Positions 16,293 through 24,116 of a stretch of 39,355 nucleotides of DNA are shown one piece after another (the stretch's first letter is position 1; each line of letters begins with the position of its first letter). Location: positions 1 to 39,355 of the forward strand of contig NZ_MBTG01000046.1 in NCBI RefSeq assembly GCF_002027705.1, read 5' to 3'. The translations under genes and the position numbers were made by a program. The stretch comes from Paenibacillus ferrarius. GTDB lineage: Bacteria; Bacillota; Bacilli; Paenibacillales; NBRC-103111. A model generated the notes under the pieces. That model saw nothing but the letters and a program-made list of their open reading frames with translations, was not told the DNA's origin and did not search any database.

Positions 16293-16321
16293 TTTGAAAA
16301 CAGAAGGGGTTTGTTTTCGAA
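16293..16321 (+). other. RNA hairpin between precursor and biosynthesis genes
   Basis: TTTGAAAACA (16293-16302) and TGTTTTCGAA (16312-16321) form a 10-bp stem with one G-U pair and a 9-base loop. No T-run follows, so it is more likely an mRNA stabiliser or processing site that favours the short precursor transcript than a full terminator. It lies in the 112-bp gap before the 511-residue membrane protein. Confidence 0.55.
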
Positions 16322-16369
16322 CATATCAATACTTGATCTAATCCATAATTATAGTGAGAAGGAGATCTT

Positions 16370-17905
16370 TTGATACTTAAAAATATAACATATACCCTAT
16401 ACCTATTATTTCAATTCTCCTTAAAAGTATTACTAAACAAATGGGTATACGGATTTAATAAAATATTAGGTAATAGTGGTGCTTCGGGTACTCAGCTTGT
16501 ATCGAAACTATTGAAAAAAGCTGTCTATTTCATTTTTGTAGTTTATCTCTTTTGGACAGCGTTAACGGTGTTATTTCAAGTGTTTTTTCATCATGCACCG
16601 ATTGCTGAATCCAAATTGAATGTAATTCTACTTGGAGTTCTCATTCTTTGTGCACTATTTATTCTTAATTTTCCAGAAAACAGAGAAATGACTAGATTTA
16701 TTATTTACTCAAATTATGCTGTGAAAATAAAAAGATACTTGATTGTATATAACAGCTTATTGGGTGTTATTATTTGTTGGATTCTGATTTTTTTTCTCTC
16801 CGTACCTTTCCTAGTAGTACAATTTTACTATCATGGTATAAATGGGTTTATTTTTATTGCACAGTATCTGTTTATCTTGTTTATATTTGGTGTGATTGTA
16901 GATTTTGTTAAATATTTCATGCTACTGATTAAGCAATTTTATATGAATCATATTCATTTATTTTATCGTTCCATGGCAAATATTCTTGTATGCATCCTTG
17001 TTCCTTTTCTTGTTATGCCTATCCATTTTTTTATTGATAAGTATTATTTAAATAGTAATACTTCTGATAAAAGTAAACTCATAATCGATTTAACATCACA
17101 AATTCCTGTTAACTTTTCTACTTTCAATTTAGATGGGCAATACTACCTTATAGGTGTGGCTTTCATAATTTTTCTTTTCTTTCTTTTTTTTATTTTAAGT
17201 AGTTTATTCTTTAATGAGGCTAGCTTTAGTACTAAGCAATACTCATTTATAAAAATACTAAATAGCAGTCGTTTTTCATTTTTTGTCCATTATGTCCGTA
17301 AGTATGGGTTTGTGAATAGCGACATTATAGTCGCGTTATTTATTACGTTTTTAATTGAAAAATATATAAGTATATTGTTTCCGATAGGTAATTTCATCAT
17401 AATAGTTGCTATTTTGTCTTTAATCTCAACCTTTTTTATTTTTGAGAACAGACCTGAACCTATATTACTGCTTAAGCGTATGAGGCTCCCGTATTATTAT
17501 TCAGCATTTTTGTTCTCGATGTACTTAATCTTTCAACTTGTCGAATTCGGATTTTTTTATATTATACTTACAGACCGAGACTTAATAGATATAGAAATCA
17601 TGGCATATAGTACAACTGTCTTATTTGGTATTTTTCTGATGTACTTTGCAATAGTTTGTTATTGTTACGTTATTTATATGCTGGAGGGGATGTTAGAATC
17701 CAATGTCTTGACGGCAATATCTATTAAAGTATCTTCTATTTACGTGGGAATGACAGCTGCATTCATATTCACGGTTAATTATTTAACAGGCATTCAATAC
17801 TGGTGGTTATATGCTACTATCCCGTTTATTATTCTACTTTTATTTATTCAATTCTTTCAGATCTATCAAAAGCACAATAGGAGGAACCAATCTAATGCTC
17901 CATAG
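16370..17905 (+). CDS. Large multi-spanning membrane protein (AS-48B-like position)
   Basis: This 511-residue integral membrane protein has roughly eleven hydrophobic segments spread over its whole length and no recognisable catalytic motif. Circular bacteriocin clusters carry a protein of this size and type (AS-48B, CirB, CclB) next to the structural gene; they are needed for maturation or export. The assignment here rests on topology, length and gene order, not on a conserved motif. The TTG start at 16370 has AAGGAG five bases upstream. The end overlaps the SpoIIM-like gene by 11 bases, which places both in one translation unit. Confidence 0.65.
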   Translation: MILKNITYTLYLLFQFSLKVLLNKWVYGFNKILGNSGASGTQLVSKLLKKAVYFIFVVYLFWTALTVLFQVFFHHAPIAESKLNVILLGVLILCALFILNFPENREMTRFIIYSNYAVKIKRYLIVYNSLLGVIICWILIFFLSVPFLVVQFYYHGINGFIFIAQYLFILFIFGVIVDFVKYFMLLIKQFYMNHIHLFYRSMANILVCILVPFLVMPIHFFIDKYYLNSNTSDKSKLIIDLTSQIPVNFSTFNLDGQYYLIGVAFIIFLFFLFFILSSLFFNEASFSTKQYSFIKILNSSRFSFFVHYVRKYGFVNSDIIVALFITFLIEKYISILFPIGNFIIIVAILSLISTFFIFENRPEPILLLKRMRLPYYYSAFLFSMYLIFQLVEFGFFYIILTDRDLIDIEIMAYSTTVLFGIFLMYFAIVCYCYVIYMLEGMLESNVLTAISIKVSSIYVGMTAAFIFTVNYLTGIQYWWLYATIPFIILLLFIQFFQIYQKHNRRNQSNAP

Positions 17906-18455
17906 TGGATTGCTTTTATTGTTGAAGAAGAACAGCAAGATATTGTTGATTGCAGGTTTTGTGTGGGTATTTATTTTAATTTTAACGATTGTATCCATGT
18001 TACTTCAGTGGAACAATTTTATTCCAACTAAAGAGCTATACCCGGAATCCGTGCCAATTTTTGAGATTTTCCAGCATAATGTGATGCTTGCTTTTTCGTT
18101 TATCCTATTGGGAAATGCAACATTTGGAGTCTTAAGTATGCTGGTTCTGCTTCTAAATGTTTACATAACTTCATTTGCTGTCTACTACGTGTTTATAGAA
18201 ACAGGATCATTTGGATTCTCGGTTACAGTCATTCTCACCCATGGTATTTTGGAAATATCGGCAATGATTATATGTTTTATTCTTTCTACATTTACTATGA
18301 GATTAGCAATAAACAAAATGTTTAACCAGCAGATCTTTTATCTTAATAACTCCAAGCAAAAGGTAACGTTACTAACTTTCATGATAACCCTGTTTTTTCT
18401 GGCTGCAGTCATAGAATCACAAGTAAGTGTTCGGTTTTCTGTCTTATTTCTATAA
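17895..18455 (+). CDS. SpoIIM/DUF95-family membrane protein
   Basis: This 186-residue membrane protein has about five spans. It shows the SpoIIM/DUF95 pattern: an FQHNVMLAFSFILLGNATFG segment (the HN...LG...G signature), a loop with a conserved Asn, and a later THGILEISAMIICF helix (the H-x2-E signature). DUF95 proteins are the most consistent accessory proteins of circular bacteriocin loci (AS-48C, CclC) and are needed there for production. The ATG at 17895 follows AGGAGG; the longer frame from 17811 lies inside the preceding gene. A sporulation role is unlikely in this context. Confidence 0.75.
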   Translation: MLHSGLLLLLKKNSKILLIAGFVWVFILILTIVSMLLQWNNFIPTKELYPESVPIFEIFQHNVMLAFSFILLGNATFGVLSMLVLLLNVYITSFAVYYVFIETGSFGFSVTVILTHGILEISAMIICFILSTFTMRLAINKMFNQQIFYLNNSKQKVTLLTFMITLFFLAAVIESQVSVRFSVLFL

Positions 18456-18468
18456 ATGAGGTGTTACA

Positions 18469-19137
18469 TTGAACTATGAGCTAAGGAACATTACTAAAAA
18501 ATACGATAAGACTGTGTTGGACCATATATCATTTAGACTGGCTGAAGGGGAAGTCTATGGCCTATTAGGAAGAAATGGAGCAGGGAAAACAACATTAATG
18601 AAGGTTATTTCGGGAATGATTCCATTTGATCAAGGAGATATATTAGGGAATGACAAGGTGGATTTCTTCTCATTGGTTTATTATGTACCTGAAACTCCGG
18701 TATTACTTGAATACTTATCGGCCTTTGAAATGTTAAATTTTGTTAGTAGAATGCATAATAAGTCTTGGTCCAAAGAACAACTTTATAATTTCATGGATGA
18801 ACAGGGAATAACCTCGTACTCAAATGATTTGATTATTAATTATTCCCATGGGATGAAGCATCAAGTATCTCTTGCTATTGCATTTTTAATAAAACCTAAA
18901 ATTTTGCTATTGGATGAACCCCTTGTGTCGCTGGACCCGATAAATATTCAGCATATGAGGGATCAATTAATTAATTATGCTCGTCAAGGAAATGTCGTTG
19001 TAATCTCCACTCATATGATTCCTATTGCTCAAAGAGTTAGCGATGAAATTCTTATTCTGTCGAATGGTAAAATGACACAAGTTTCAAATACTTTTATTGA
19101 CAATGAACTGGAGAAATATGTAATAAATAATATATAG
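18469..19137 (+). CDS. ABC transporter ATP-binding protein of the bacteriocin-like cluster
   Basis: This 222-residue ATPase has Walker A GLLGRNGAGKTTLM (K40), Walker B ILLLDEPLVSLDP and a switch His in VVISTHM. The signature motif is degenerate, YSHGMKHQV instead of LSGGQ, as is often seen in BcrA-type single ATPases. The TTG start at 18469 has GAGGTG five bases upstream. It follows the SpoIIM-like gene by 13 bases and has no permease domain, so it presumably energises the SpoIIM-like and large membrane proteins, the arrangement of the AS-48D and CclT ATPases. Confidence 0.88.
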   Translation: MNYELRNITKKYDKTVLDHISFRLAEGEVYGLLGRNGAGKTTLMKVISGMIPFDQGDILGNDKVDFFSLVYYVPETPVLLEYLSAFEMLNFVSRMHNKSWSKEQLYNFMDEQGITSYSNDLIINYSHGMKHQVSLAIAFLIKPKILLLDEPLVSLDPINIQHMRDQLINYARQGNVVVISTHMIPIAQRVSDEILILSNGKMTQVSNTFIDNELEKYVINNI

Positions 19138-19220
19138 AAAACTATTTTCGAGTGGATAGAACAAAGGTTAGTGGAGATATTCTGTGCTTATTAATGCGGT
19201 TAATTTTTAGGGGGGGCGAG

Positions 19221-19748
19221 ATGGTAAAAGTATGTATAGAACACAAGAATACAGGGTATTTTTTACAGACGGCTGCATATCTGCTTAATTTGATTGTAAT
19301 TCTAACGATCATAGTCTTGGAAATAGGGGATGAGGTCTATAAAATCAAGGATTTATTCTTGACTAAGACAGTGCAAGCCACTGCAGTTTTTGGATCAATT
19401 TTACTAATTATTTTGGCATTTACATATTTAATAATTAAAGGTTTTGGTTTTTTAATGTATGCTACTGCACGGAAAATGTTTGGGATATATTCGGATTACA
19501 AGATTATATATAGAATTGCTTTGCTTTGCAATATTGTTTATGTCCTGGGGGCATTGATCGATAAGTTGTTTATATCTCAAACCAAAGACAGTATTTGGCT
19601 GTTTTTGGTCAATCCCTTTTTTATCTTAGCAACAGCGATGCTGTTCTATTTCTGCCGAAGTATCTTTCAAGCTACACAGATCCAATCATTACTATTTTCA
19701 GCTTTGGTCTATCTGATCTTTTTTATGATATGGTATTTAATTTTGTGA
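19221..19748 (+). CDS. Second small multi-spanning membrane protein, paralogue of 15385-15927
   Basis: This 175-residue protein has about five membrane segments and the same conserved blocks as the product of 15385-15927 (NTGY near the start, NIVYVLGAL, LVNPFFILATAMLFY, IFQATQIQSLLFSALVYL). The pair therefore arose by duplication and brackets the precursor, B, C and D genes. The ATG at 19221 follows a GGGGGGCGAG stretch; the longer frame from 19152 lacks a ribosome binding site. One copy may serve maturation and the other immunity; this is a guess from duplication and position. Confidence 0.68.
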   Translation: MVKVCIEHKNTGYFLQTAAYLLNLIVILTIIVLEIGDEVYKIKDLFLTKTVQATAVFGSILLIILAFTYLIIKGFGFLMYATARKMFGIYSDYKIIYRIALLCNIVYVLGALIDKLFISQTKDSIWLFLVNPFFILATAMLFYFCRSIFQATQIQSLLFSALVYLIFFMIWYLIL

Positions 19749-19759
19749 ATAGGAGGTTC

Positions 19760-19878
19760 TTGAAAATTTAATTATTCTCAGTACTTCCTTACTACAGTTT
19801 CGTGCGGCGCAACTGGTTTTGGCTTTAGCTGGTGCTTTCACGGCTTCTGCAATTATGAATTTGTTAAAGAAAAAATAG
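19760..19878 (+). pseudogene. Broken or uncertain small cationic hydrophobic peptide gene
   Basis: After a perfect AGGAGG (19751-19756) a TTG at 19760 runs into a stop after three codons (TTG AAA ATT TAA). One extra A in the A4 run at 19763-19766 would open a 39-codon frame ending at 19878 and encoding a hydrophobic, Arg/Lys-ended peptide: MKNLIILSTSLLQFRAAQLV, then LALAGAFTASAIMNLLKKK. Without that base the same frame has only ATT as a possible start (19771). Short cationic hydrophobic immunity peptides sit at this place in circular bacteriocin loci. It is a frameshifted gene, a sequence error or chance; I cannot decide which. The rest of the 177-bp gap shows nothing clear. Confidence 0.35.
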
Positions 19879-19925
19879 AAACTCCTATTCCAACTTGGAA
19901 GAAAGAGACTAGTTAGGGCGTTTTT

Positions 19926-21086
19926 ATGAAAAAAAAGTGGTTTTTGATACTACTCAGTTTAGGAATTCTAAGTATTATCGGGATAAATTTATTTTTGATC
20001 TTTAATCCTAATTCCTCTCTTTCCAGTTTGACAAATGTAAGGGTAATTCAGGTAGAAAAGCAACAAATATCAGATACTTTGATAGCTTCCGGCGTTGTAA
20101 CACCTAGTGATGAGGAGAGAATATTCATTGATGAAGCCATGGGGTCGGTGAAAGACCTATTTGTATATGAGGGGCAGGAAGTTATGAAAGGAACTGAGCT
20201 GTTCCGATATGATGAGGAAGAGATCAGGAGTAAGGTGACTTTATTAGAAATCGCTAAAACACGACTATCCCTTGAACTTGAGCAGCATCGTGAAAAACTG
20301 GATAACCTAGAGGCCGATTTTAAACATAATTTAAAGGATACTTCTCTTGTTGAAGAGTCCATCCGTCAAGCGGGTAAAGCTAGAAAAGAGTTAGAACGGC
20401 AAGTGAAGTATACAATGCTTTCAATAAAGGAAAATGAAATGCAGATGGAAAGTCTTTTAAAGAAGAAAGATAACTTAATCGTGAAAAGCTCGATATCCGG
20501 GATCGTAAAAAAGGTCACCCGTAACAGAAATAGAGCAGGCACGGAAGCACAAGAACCTATTATTCATCTGGTTTCTAATGAACCCTACAAAGTTAAGGGC
20601 ACAATCACCGAGTTTGATTCGGTCTTTGTAAAAGCAGGTCAGCCGGTAAAGGTGAAATCCAAGGTCTTATCAAGTGAGATGTGGGAGGGGAAGGTTAAGA
20701 GTATACAATTAAGTCCATCGCAAAGTGGCATAAATTCAGGGCTTGAAAAGAAGGAGTCTGTAACATCTTATCCGTTCGAAGTAGCTCTCATGGATAAACG
20801 AGCAGGGTTGCAAGAAGGTTACCACGTGTCTGTAGAAATACAAATAAAAGCAAAAGATAATGTGTTTACCTTGCCTCACGATGCAACATTTGTGCAGGAT
20901 AGCAAAGAATTCGTGTTCATTGTTGTAGATAATATGTTGCAAAAGAAAGAAATAACGATTGGATTGATGAACGATCAGTTTAAAGAAGTGCTAACAGGCG
21001 TTAACGAGGGTGACATCGTTGTCAGACAGCCTAAGATAGATTGGAAAGAGGGATTGGAAGTGAAGGTTGATGTTGCAACTTCGTAA
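19926..21086 (+). CDS. HlyD/MacA-type membrane fusion protein
   Basis: This 386-residue periplasmic-adaptor-like protein has an N-terminal anchor (about 5-27), a lipoyl-like half (MGSVKDLFVYEGQEVMKG), a coiled-coil hairpin (about 100-185, rich in Glu, Leu and Lys), the second lipoyl half (VKSSISGIVKKV) and beta-barrel domains. It is the first gene of a three-gene MacAB-type exporter. In AS-48 the analogous accessory transporter (as-48EFGH) gives extra export and self-protection. The ribosome binding site is weak (TTAGGGCG). It follows the small-peptide gap and overlaps the ATPase gene by 17 bases. Confidence 0.88.
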   Translation: MKKKWFLILLSLGILSIIGINLFLIFNPNSSLSSLTNVRVIQVEKQQISDTLIASGVVTPSDEERIFIDEAMGSVKDLFVYEGQEVMKGTELFRYDEEEIRSKVTLLEIAKTRLSLELEQHREKLDNLEADFKHNLKDTSLVEESIRQAGKARKELERQVKYTMLSIKENEMQMESLLKKKDNLIVKSSISGIVKKVTRNRNRAGTEAQEPIIHLVSNEPYKVKGTITEFDSVFVKAGQPVKVKSKVLSSEMWEGKVKSIQLSPSQSGINSGLEKKESVTSYPFEVALMDKRAGLQEGYHVSVEIQIKAKDNVFTLPHDATFVQDSKEFVFIVVDNMLQKKEITIGLMNDQFKEVLTGVNEGDIVVRQPKIDWKEGLEVKVDVATS

Positions 21087-21768
21087 TATATATAAAACAT
21101 ATAAATCCGATTCACTCGAAGTTCCTGTCTTACATGACCTCAGTTTGTCGATCGAACAGGGTGAGTTTGTAGCTGTTATGGGACCTTCGGGCTCGGGCAA
21201 ATCAACTCTCATGAGTATCATCGGACTGCTAGATACAATAACCTCTGGTACGTACCTATTGAATGGACAAGATGTATCAACGTCAGCCGATAAGGAATTG
21301 GCGAGGTGCCGAAACAAGCATATAGGTTTTGTCTTTCAACAGTTTCACTTGCTTCCGAGGCTGGATGCTTTAGCGAATACAGAGCTTCCGTTAATTTATG
21401 CTAGAGAGAAGAAAAGATTAAGAATGGAAAAAGCGCATTTGGCATTAGAAAAAGTGGGTCTTGGTGATCGTAAGAATCATTATCCTAATCAGTTATCTGG
21501 TGGTCAAAAGCAGCGTGTGGCTATCGCTAGAGCTATTATACACAACCCCGATGTAATTCTTGCAGATGAACCTACGGGTTCTTTGGATTCGCAGACGGGT
21601 GAACAGGTAATGCGTATTTTCTCTGAATTTAATCGTGAAGGTAAGACTGTTATTCTTGTAACTCATGAACCGGAAATAGCTCAACATGCTCAAAGAACGA
21701 TCCTTCTTCGTGACGGAATGGTCATTGAGGACAGGAGGGTTAATAATGGAATTATGGGAAGCAGTTAA
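21070..21768 (+). CDS. MacB/LolD-type ABC exporter ATPase
   Basis: This 232-residue ATPase has Walker A GPSGSGKST (K44), Q-loop FVFQQFHLLPRL, signature QLSGGQKQRVAIARAI, Walker B VILADEPTGSLDS and the switch motif VTHEP. It belongs to the class paired with MacB/FtsX-fold permeases. The ATG at 21070 lies inside the end of the fusion-protein gene, with GAAGTGAAGG upstream; a TTG one codon earlier is also possible. Its end overlaps the permease gene by 23 bases. The three overlapping genes form one export unit, probably for self-immunity to, or secretion of, the cluster's product. Confidence 0.93.
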   Translation: MLQLRNIYKTYKSDSLEVPVLHDLSLSIEQGEFVAVMGPSGSGKSTLMSIIGLLDTITSGTYLLNGQDVSTSADKELARCRNKHIGFVFQQFHLLPRLDALANTELPLIYAREKKRLRMEKAHLALEKVGLGDRKNHYPNQLSGGQKQRVAIARAIIHNPDVILADEPTGSLDSQTGEQVMRIFSEFNREGKTVILVTHEPEIAQHAQRTILLRDGMVIEDRRVNNGIMGSS

Positions 21769-22957
21769 GATGGCTATTGCATCGTTGTATGCGCATAAAT
21801 TAAGATCACTGCTTACGATGCTTGGAATTATTATCGCTGTAGCTTCTATTATTATCATTGTTGCTATAGGACAAGGCGGCGAAGCTGCATTGAAGAAGAA
21901 TTTCGTTGGCAATGGTAGTAACTCGCTAGACATCCTATATCGACAACTGGAGACCGATGAGGAAGTGCCGTTGAACTACGATGAATCTGAAGGCAGATTT
22001 GACGAGAGTGATGTTTTTGATCTGCAAAAACTACCTGAAATATCAACAATTATCAAGATGAATTCAACTTCGTCCGTTTTACACTATTTAGATAAGATTG
22101 TTAATTCCCAATTGGTAGGTATGGAAGAAGGATACTATGACGTATACCCCATTGAACTGATTTCAGGTCGTCTTATATCAAGAAATGAGATTAAGCAAGG
22201 TCGCAAGGTTGCTTTGTTAGGTGAAGATGTCGTTAATAAATTAAGCAGAGGAAAAAGCATCGTAGGAGATATTATTGAGCTTGAGGGGATCTCTTTTAAG
22301 GTTGTAGGCATTTATAAAGAAAAAAAGCAGGGTTTCCTGAATTTTGGAATGAAAAAAATTTTAGTTCCGATTGCTGTTTGGCCAACTCTGTTCGGTGAGG
22401 ATAGCATTCATTCGTTGACAATCCAAAGCCAAGATTTGAATAAACTTAATGAAGCTGGGCGTAAGGCAGTTGATCTGCTTAATAATAAATATCGATATAA
22501 GAAAATGAACGGAGAATACTATATCTTTAATATAGAGCAAATTCAGAAATCGCTCTCCGCAATTACGAAGACCATGACAGCTATTATTAGTGGCATTGCG
22601 GGAATATCGTTAGTTGTAGGTGGTATTGGGGTGATGAACATTATGCTTGTCTCTGTTACGGAAAGAACTAGAGAGATAGGAATACGCAAAGCATTAGGTG
22701 CCACGAGGGGAAATATATTGCTTCAATTTTTAATTGAATCAATGACGCTAACGACATTTGGAGGTAGTATTGGCATTCTTTTTGGAACAGGAGGAGCATA
22801 TTTAGTCTCAATGTTAACTCATTGGCCGCCGCTTGTATCGGTACCAGTGATTATTGGTGGAGTACTGTTCTCTATGTTTGTTGGTATTATATTTGGTATG
22901 TTGCCAGCTAATAAAGCTGCAAAGTGTGATCCAAATGAATCCCTTCGGTATGAATAA
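21746..22957 (+). CDS. MacB-type ABC exporter permease (FtsX fold)
   Basis: This 403-residue permease has an N-terminal membrane helix (LRSLLTMLGIIIAVASIIII), a MacB periplasmic-core-like extracytoplasmic domain (about 50-270) and three C-terminal helices of the FtsX domain. It carries the conserved loop TERTREIGIRKALGATRGNI, broken here only by the 20-residue limit, followed by LLQF. The ATG at 21746 follows AGGAGGG. It is the last gene of the AT-rich cluster. Confidence 0.92.
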   Translation: MELWEAVKMAIASLYAHKLRSLLTMLGIIIAVASIIIIVAIGQGGEAALKKNFVGNGSNSLDILYRQLETDEEVPLNYDESEGRFDESDVFDLQKLPEISTIIKMNSTSSVLHYLDKIVNSQLVGMEEGYYDVYPIELISGRLISRNEIKQGRKVALLGEDVVNKLSRGKSIVGDIIELEGISFKVVGIYKEKKQGFLNFGMKKILVPIAVWPTLFGEDSIHSLTIQSQDLNKLNEAGRKAVDLLNNKYRYKKMNGEYYIFNIEQIQKSLSAITKTMTAIISGIAGISLVVGGIGVMNIMLVSVTERTREIGIRKALGATRGNILLQFLIESMTLTTFGGSIGILFGTGGAYLVSMLTHWPPLVSVPVIIGGVLFSMFVGIIFGMLPANKAAKCDPNESLRYE

Positions 22958-22974
22958 AGAGAGACTCTAACCTT

Positions 22975-23028
22975 AAATAAAAACAGTGCTACAGAGCAGT
23001 ATCCTGTTGGGAATACCGTAATAGCACT
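22975..23028. terminator. Bidirectional terminator between convergent units
   Basis: AGTGCTA (from 22985) pairs with TAGCACT (ending 23028), with an internal loop and an inner GTATCC/GAATAC pairing. On the minus strand the stem is followed by GTTTTTATTTAA, so it best serves the SDR gene. On the plus strand it also closes the exporter operon. Confidence 0.6.
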
Positions 23029-23062
23029 ATGTTTCACCCTTGCAGCAGTACGAGCTCGTTGC

Positions 23063-23914
23063 TTACGACTTGCCCTTGCGCGTCAGCTCCGCAAGATCAA
23101 TCCACTGCTCATCGGTTACCTCGAGCAGATCGTTGAACTGTCCGGCGCCCTGCAGCCATTCGCCGCCGTCGATCGTGATGACTTCGCCGTTAATATAAGC
23201 GGCGAAGTCCGAAATCAGATAAGCCGCGAGGTTCGCGAGCTCATCTTTGTCTCCGACCCGCCGCAGCGGCACGCGGTTCAAAAGCTTCTCCGACAGCTCG
23301 GGCGTCGGAGCCAGTCGGCTCCACGCGCCGTCGGTCGGGAAAAGTCCCGGCGCAATCGCGACCTGCCGGATGCCGTACCGGGCCCACTCGACGGCAAGCG
23401 AGCGCGTAAGAGCGAGCACGCCGGCCTTGGCGGCAGCCGAGGGTACGACGAAGCCCGAGCCGGTGGAGGCATAGGAGGTGACGATGTTCAGCATCGTACC
23501 GCCGCGCCCCTGCTCGATCCATCTTTTTCCTACTTCCAGCGTGGTATAGAACGTGCCGTGAAGGACGATATTCAGCACTGCATCGACAGCGCGCGGAGAA
23601 AGCTTTTCCGTAGGGCTGGCGAAATTGCCTGCAGCGTTATTGATGAGAACATCCACACGGCCATAGTGTTGTTCCACGGCAGCCACCATCTCTGCGACTT
23701 GCAATGCATCTCGCACATCACAGTTTTTGTAGAAGACCTCCTTGCCGTCAGCGCTCATTTCGGAGGCTGCTTTGGCCAAAATCTCTTCACGCCGACTCGT
23801 AATCGCTAGTTTTGCGCCTAACGACAGGAATCTCTCTCCCATTGCCCGGCCAAGTCCGGTGCCTCCGCCCGTAATAAGAATCACCTTATCCTTCAACAAA
23901 CTTTCCTCGAACAT
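23063..23914 (-). CDS. SDR-family 2,4-dienoyl-CoA reductase-like enzyme
   Basis: This 283-residue short-chain dehydrogenase has the NADP-binding motif TGGGTGLGRAMG (about 15-26) and NNAAGNF. Where classical SDRs have YxxxK it reads SAAAKAG; the loss of the catalytic Tyr, together with NAAGNF, is typical of the bacterial and peroxisomal dienoyl-CoA reductase branch. It would reduce 2,4-dienoyl-CoA during degradation of unsaturated fatty acids. The upstream neighbour on the same strand is an acyl-CoA ligase, 202 bases away, which fits fatty-acid use. The exact substrate is inferred. Confidence 0.82.
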   Translation of the reverse strand: MFEESLLKDKVILITGGGTGLGRAMGERFLSLGAKLAITSRREEILAKAASEMSADGKEVFYKNCDVRDALQVAEMVAAVEQHYGRVDVLINNAAGNFASPTEKLSPRAVDAVLNIVLHGTFYTTLEVGKRWIEQGRGGTMLNIVTSYASTGSGFVVPSAAAKAGVLALTRSLAVEWARYGIRQVAIAPGLFPTDGAWSRLAPTPELSEKLLNRVPLRRVGDKDELANLAAYLISDFAAYINGEVITIDGGEWLQGAGQFNDLLEVTDEQWIDLAELTRKGKS

Positions 23915-24116
23915 AAAGATGACCGCCCTTCAGTGATTATTTAGATGGCTAATGATTAACGGCATGAGAACTATTCAGCAATGAAAGAGACTTCGAATAG
24001 CTCGGTTCGGCGACGGCTCCAATCGAAGAAGTGCCAATCCGGCTTACTTTCATATAGATATCGAGGGTATCGTTGAAATGAGATTGAGATTTATACCGTT
24101 CATATATATAGCTTAT

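Noticed and set aside
17895..18455. A sporulation role for the SpoIIM-like protein
   Set aside because: It sits in a peptide-export cluster without other sporulation genes; DUF95 proteins are standard parts of circular bacteriocin loci.
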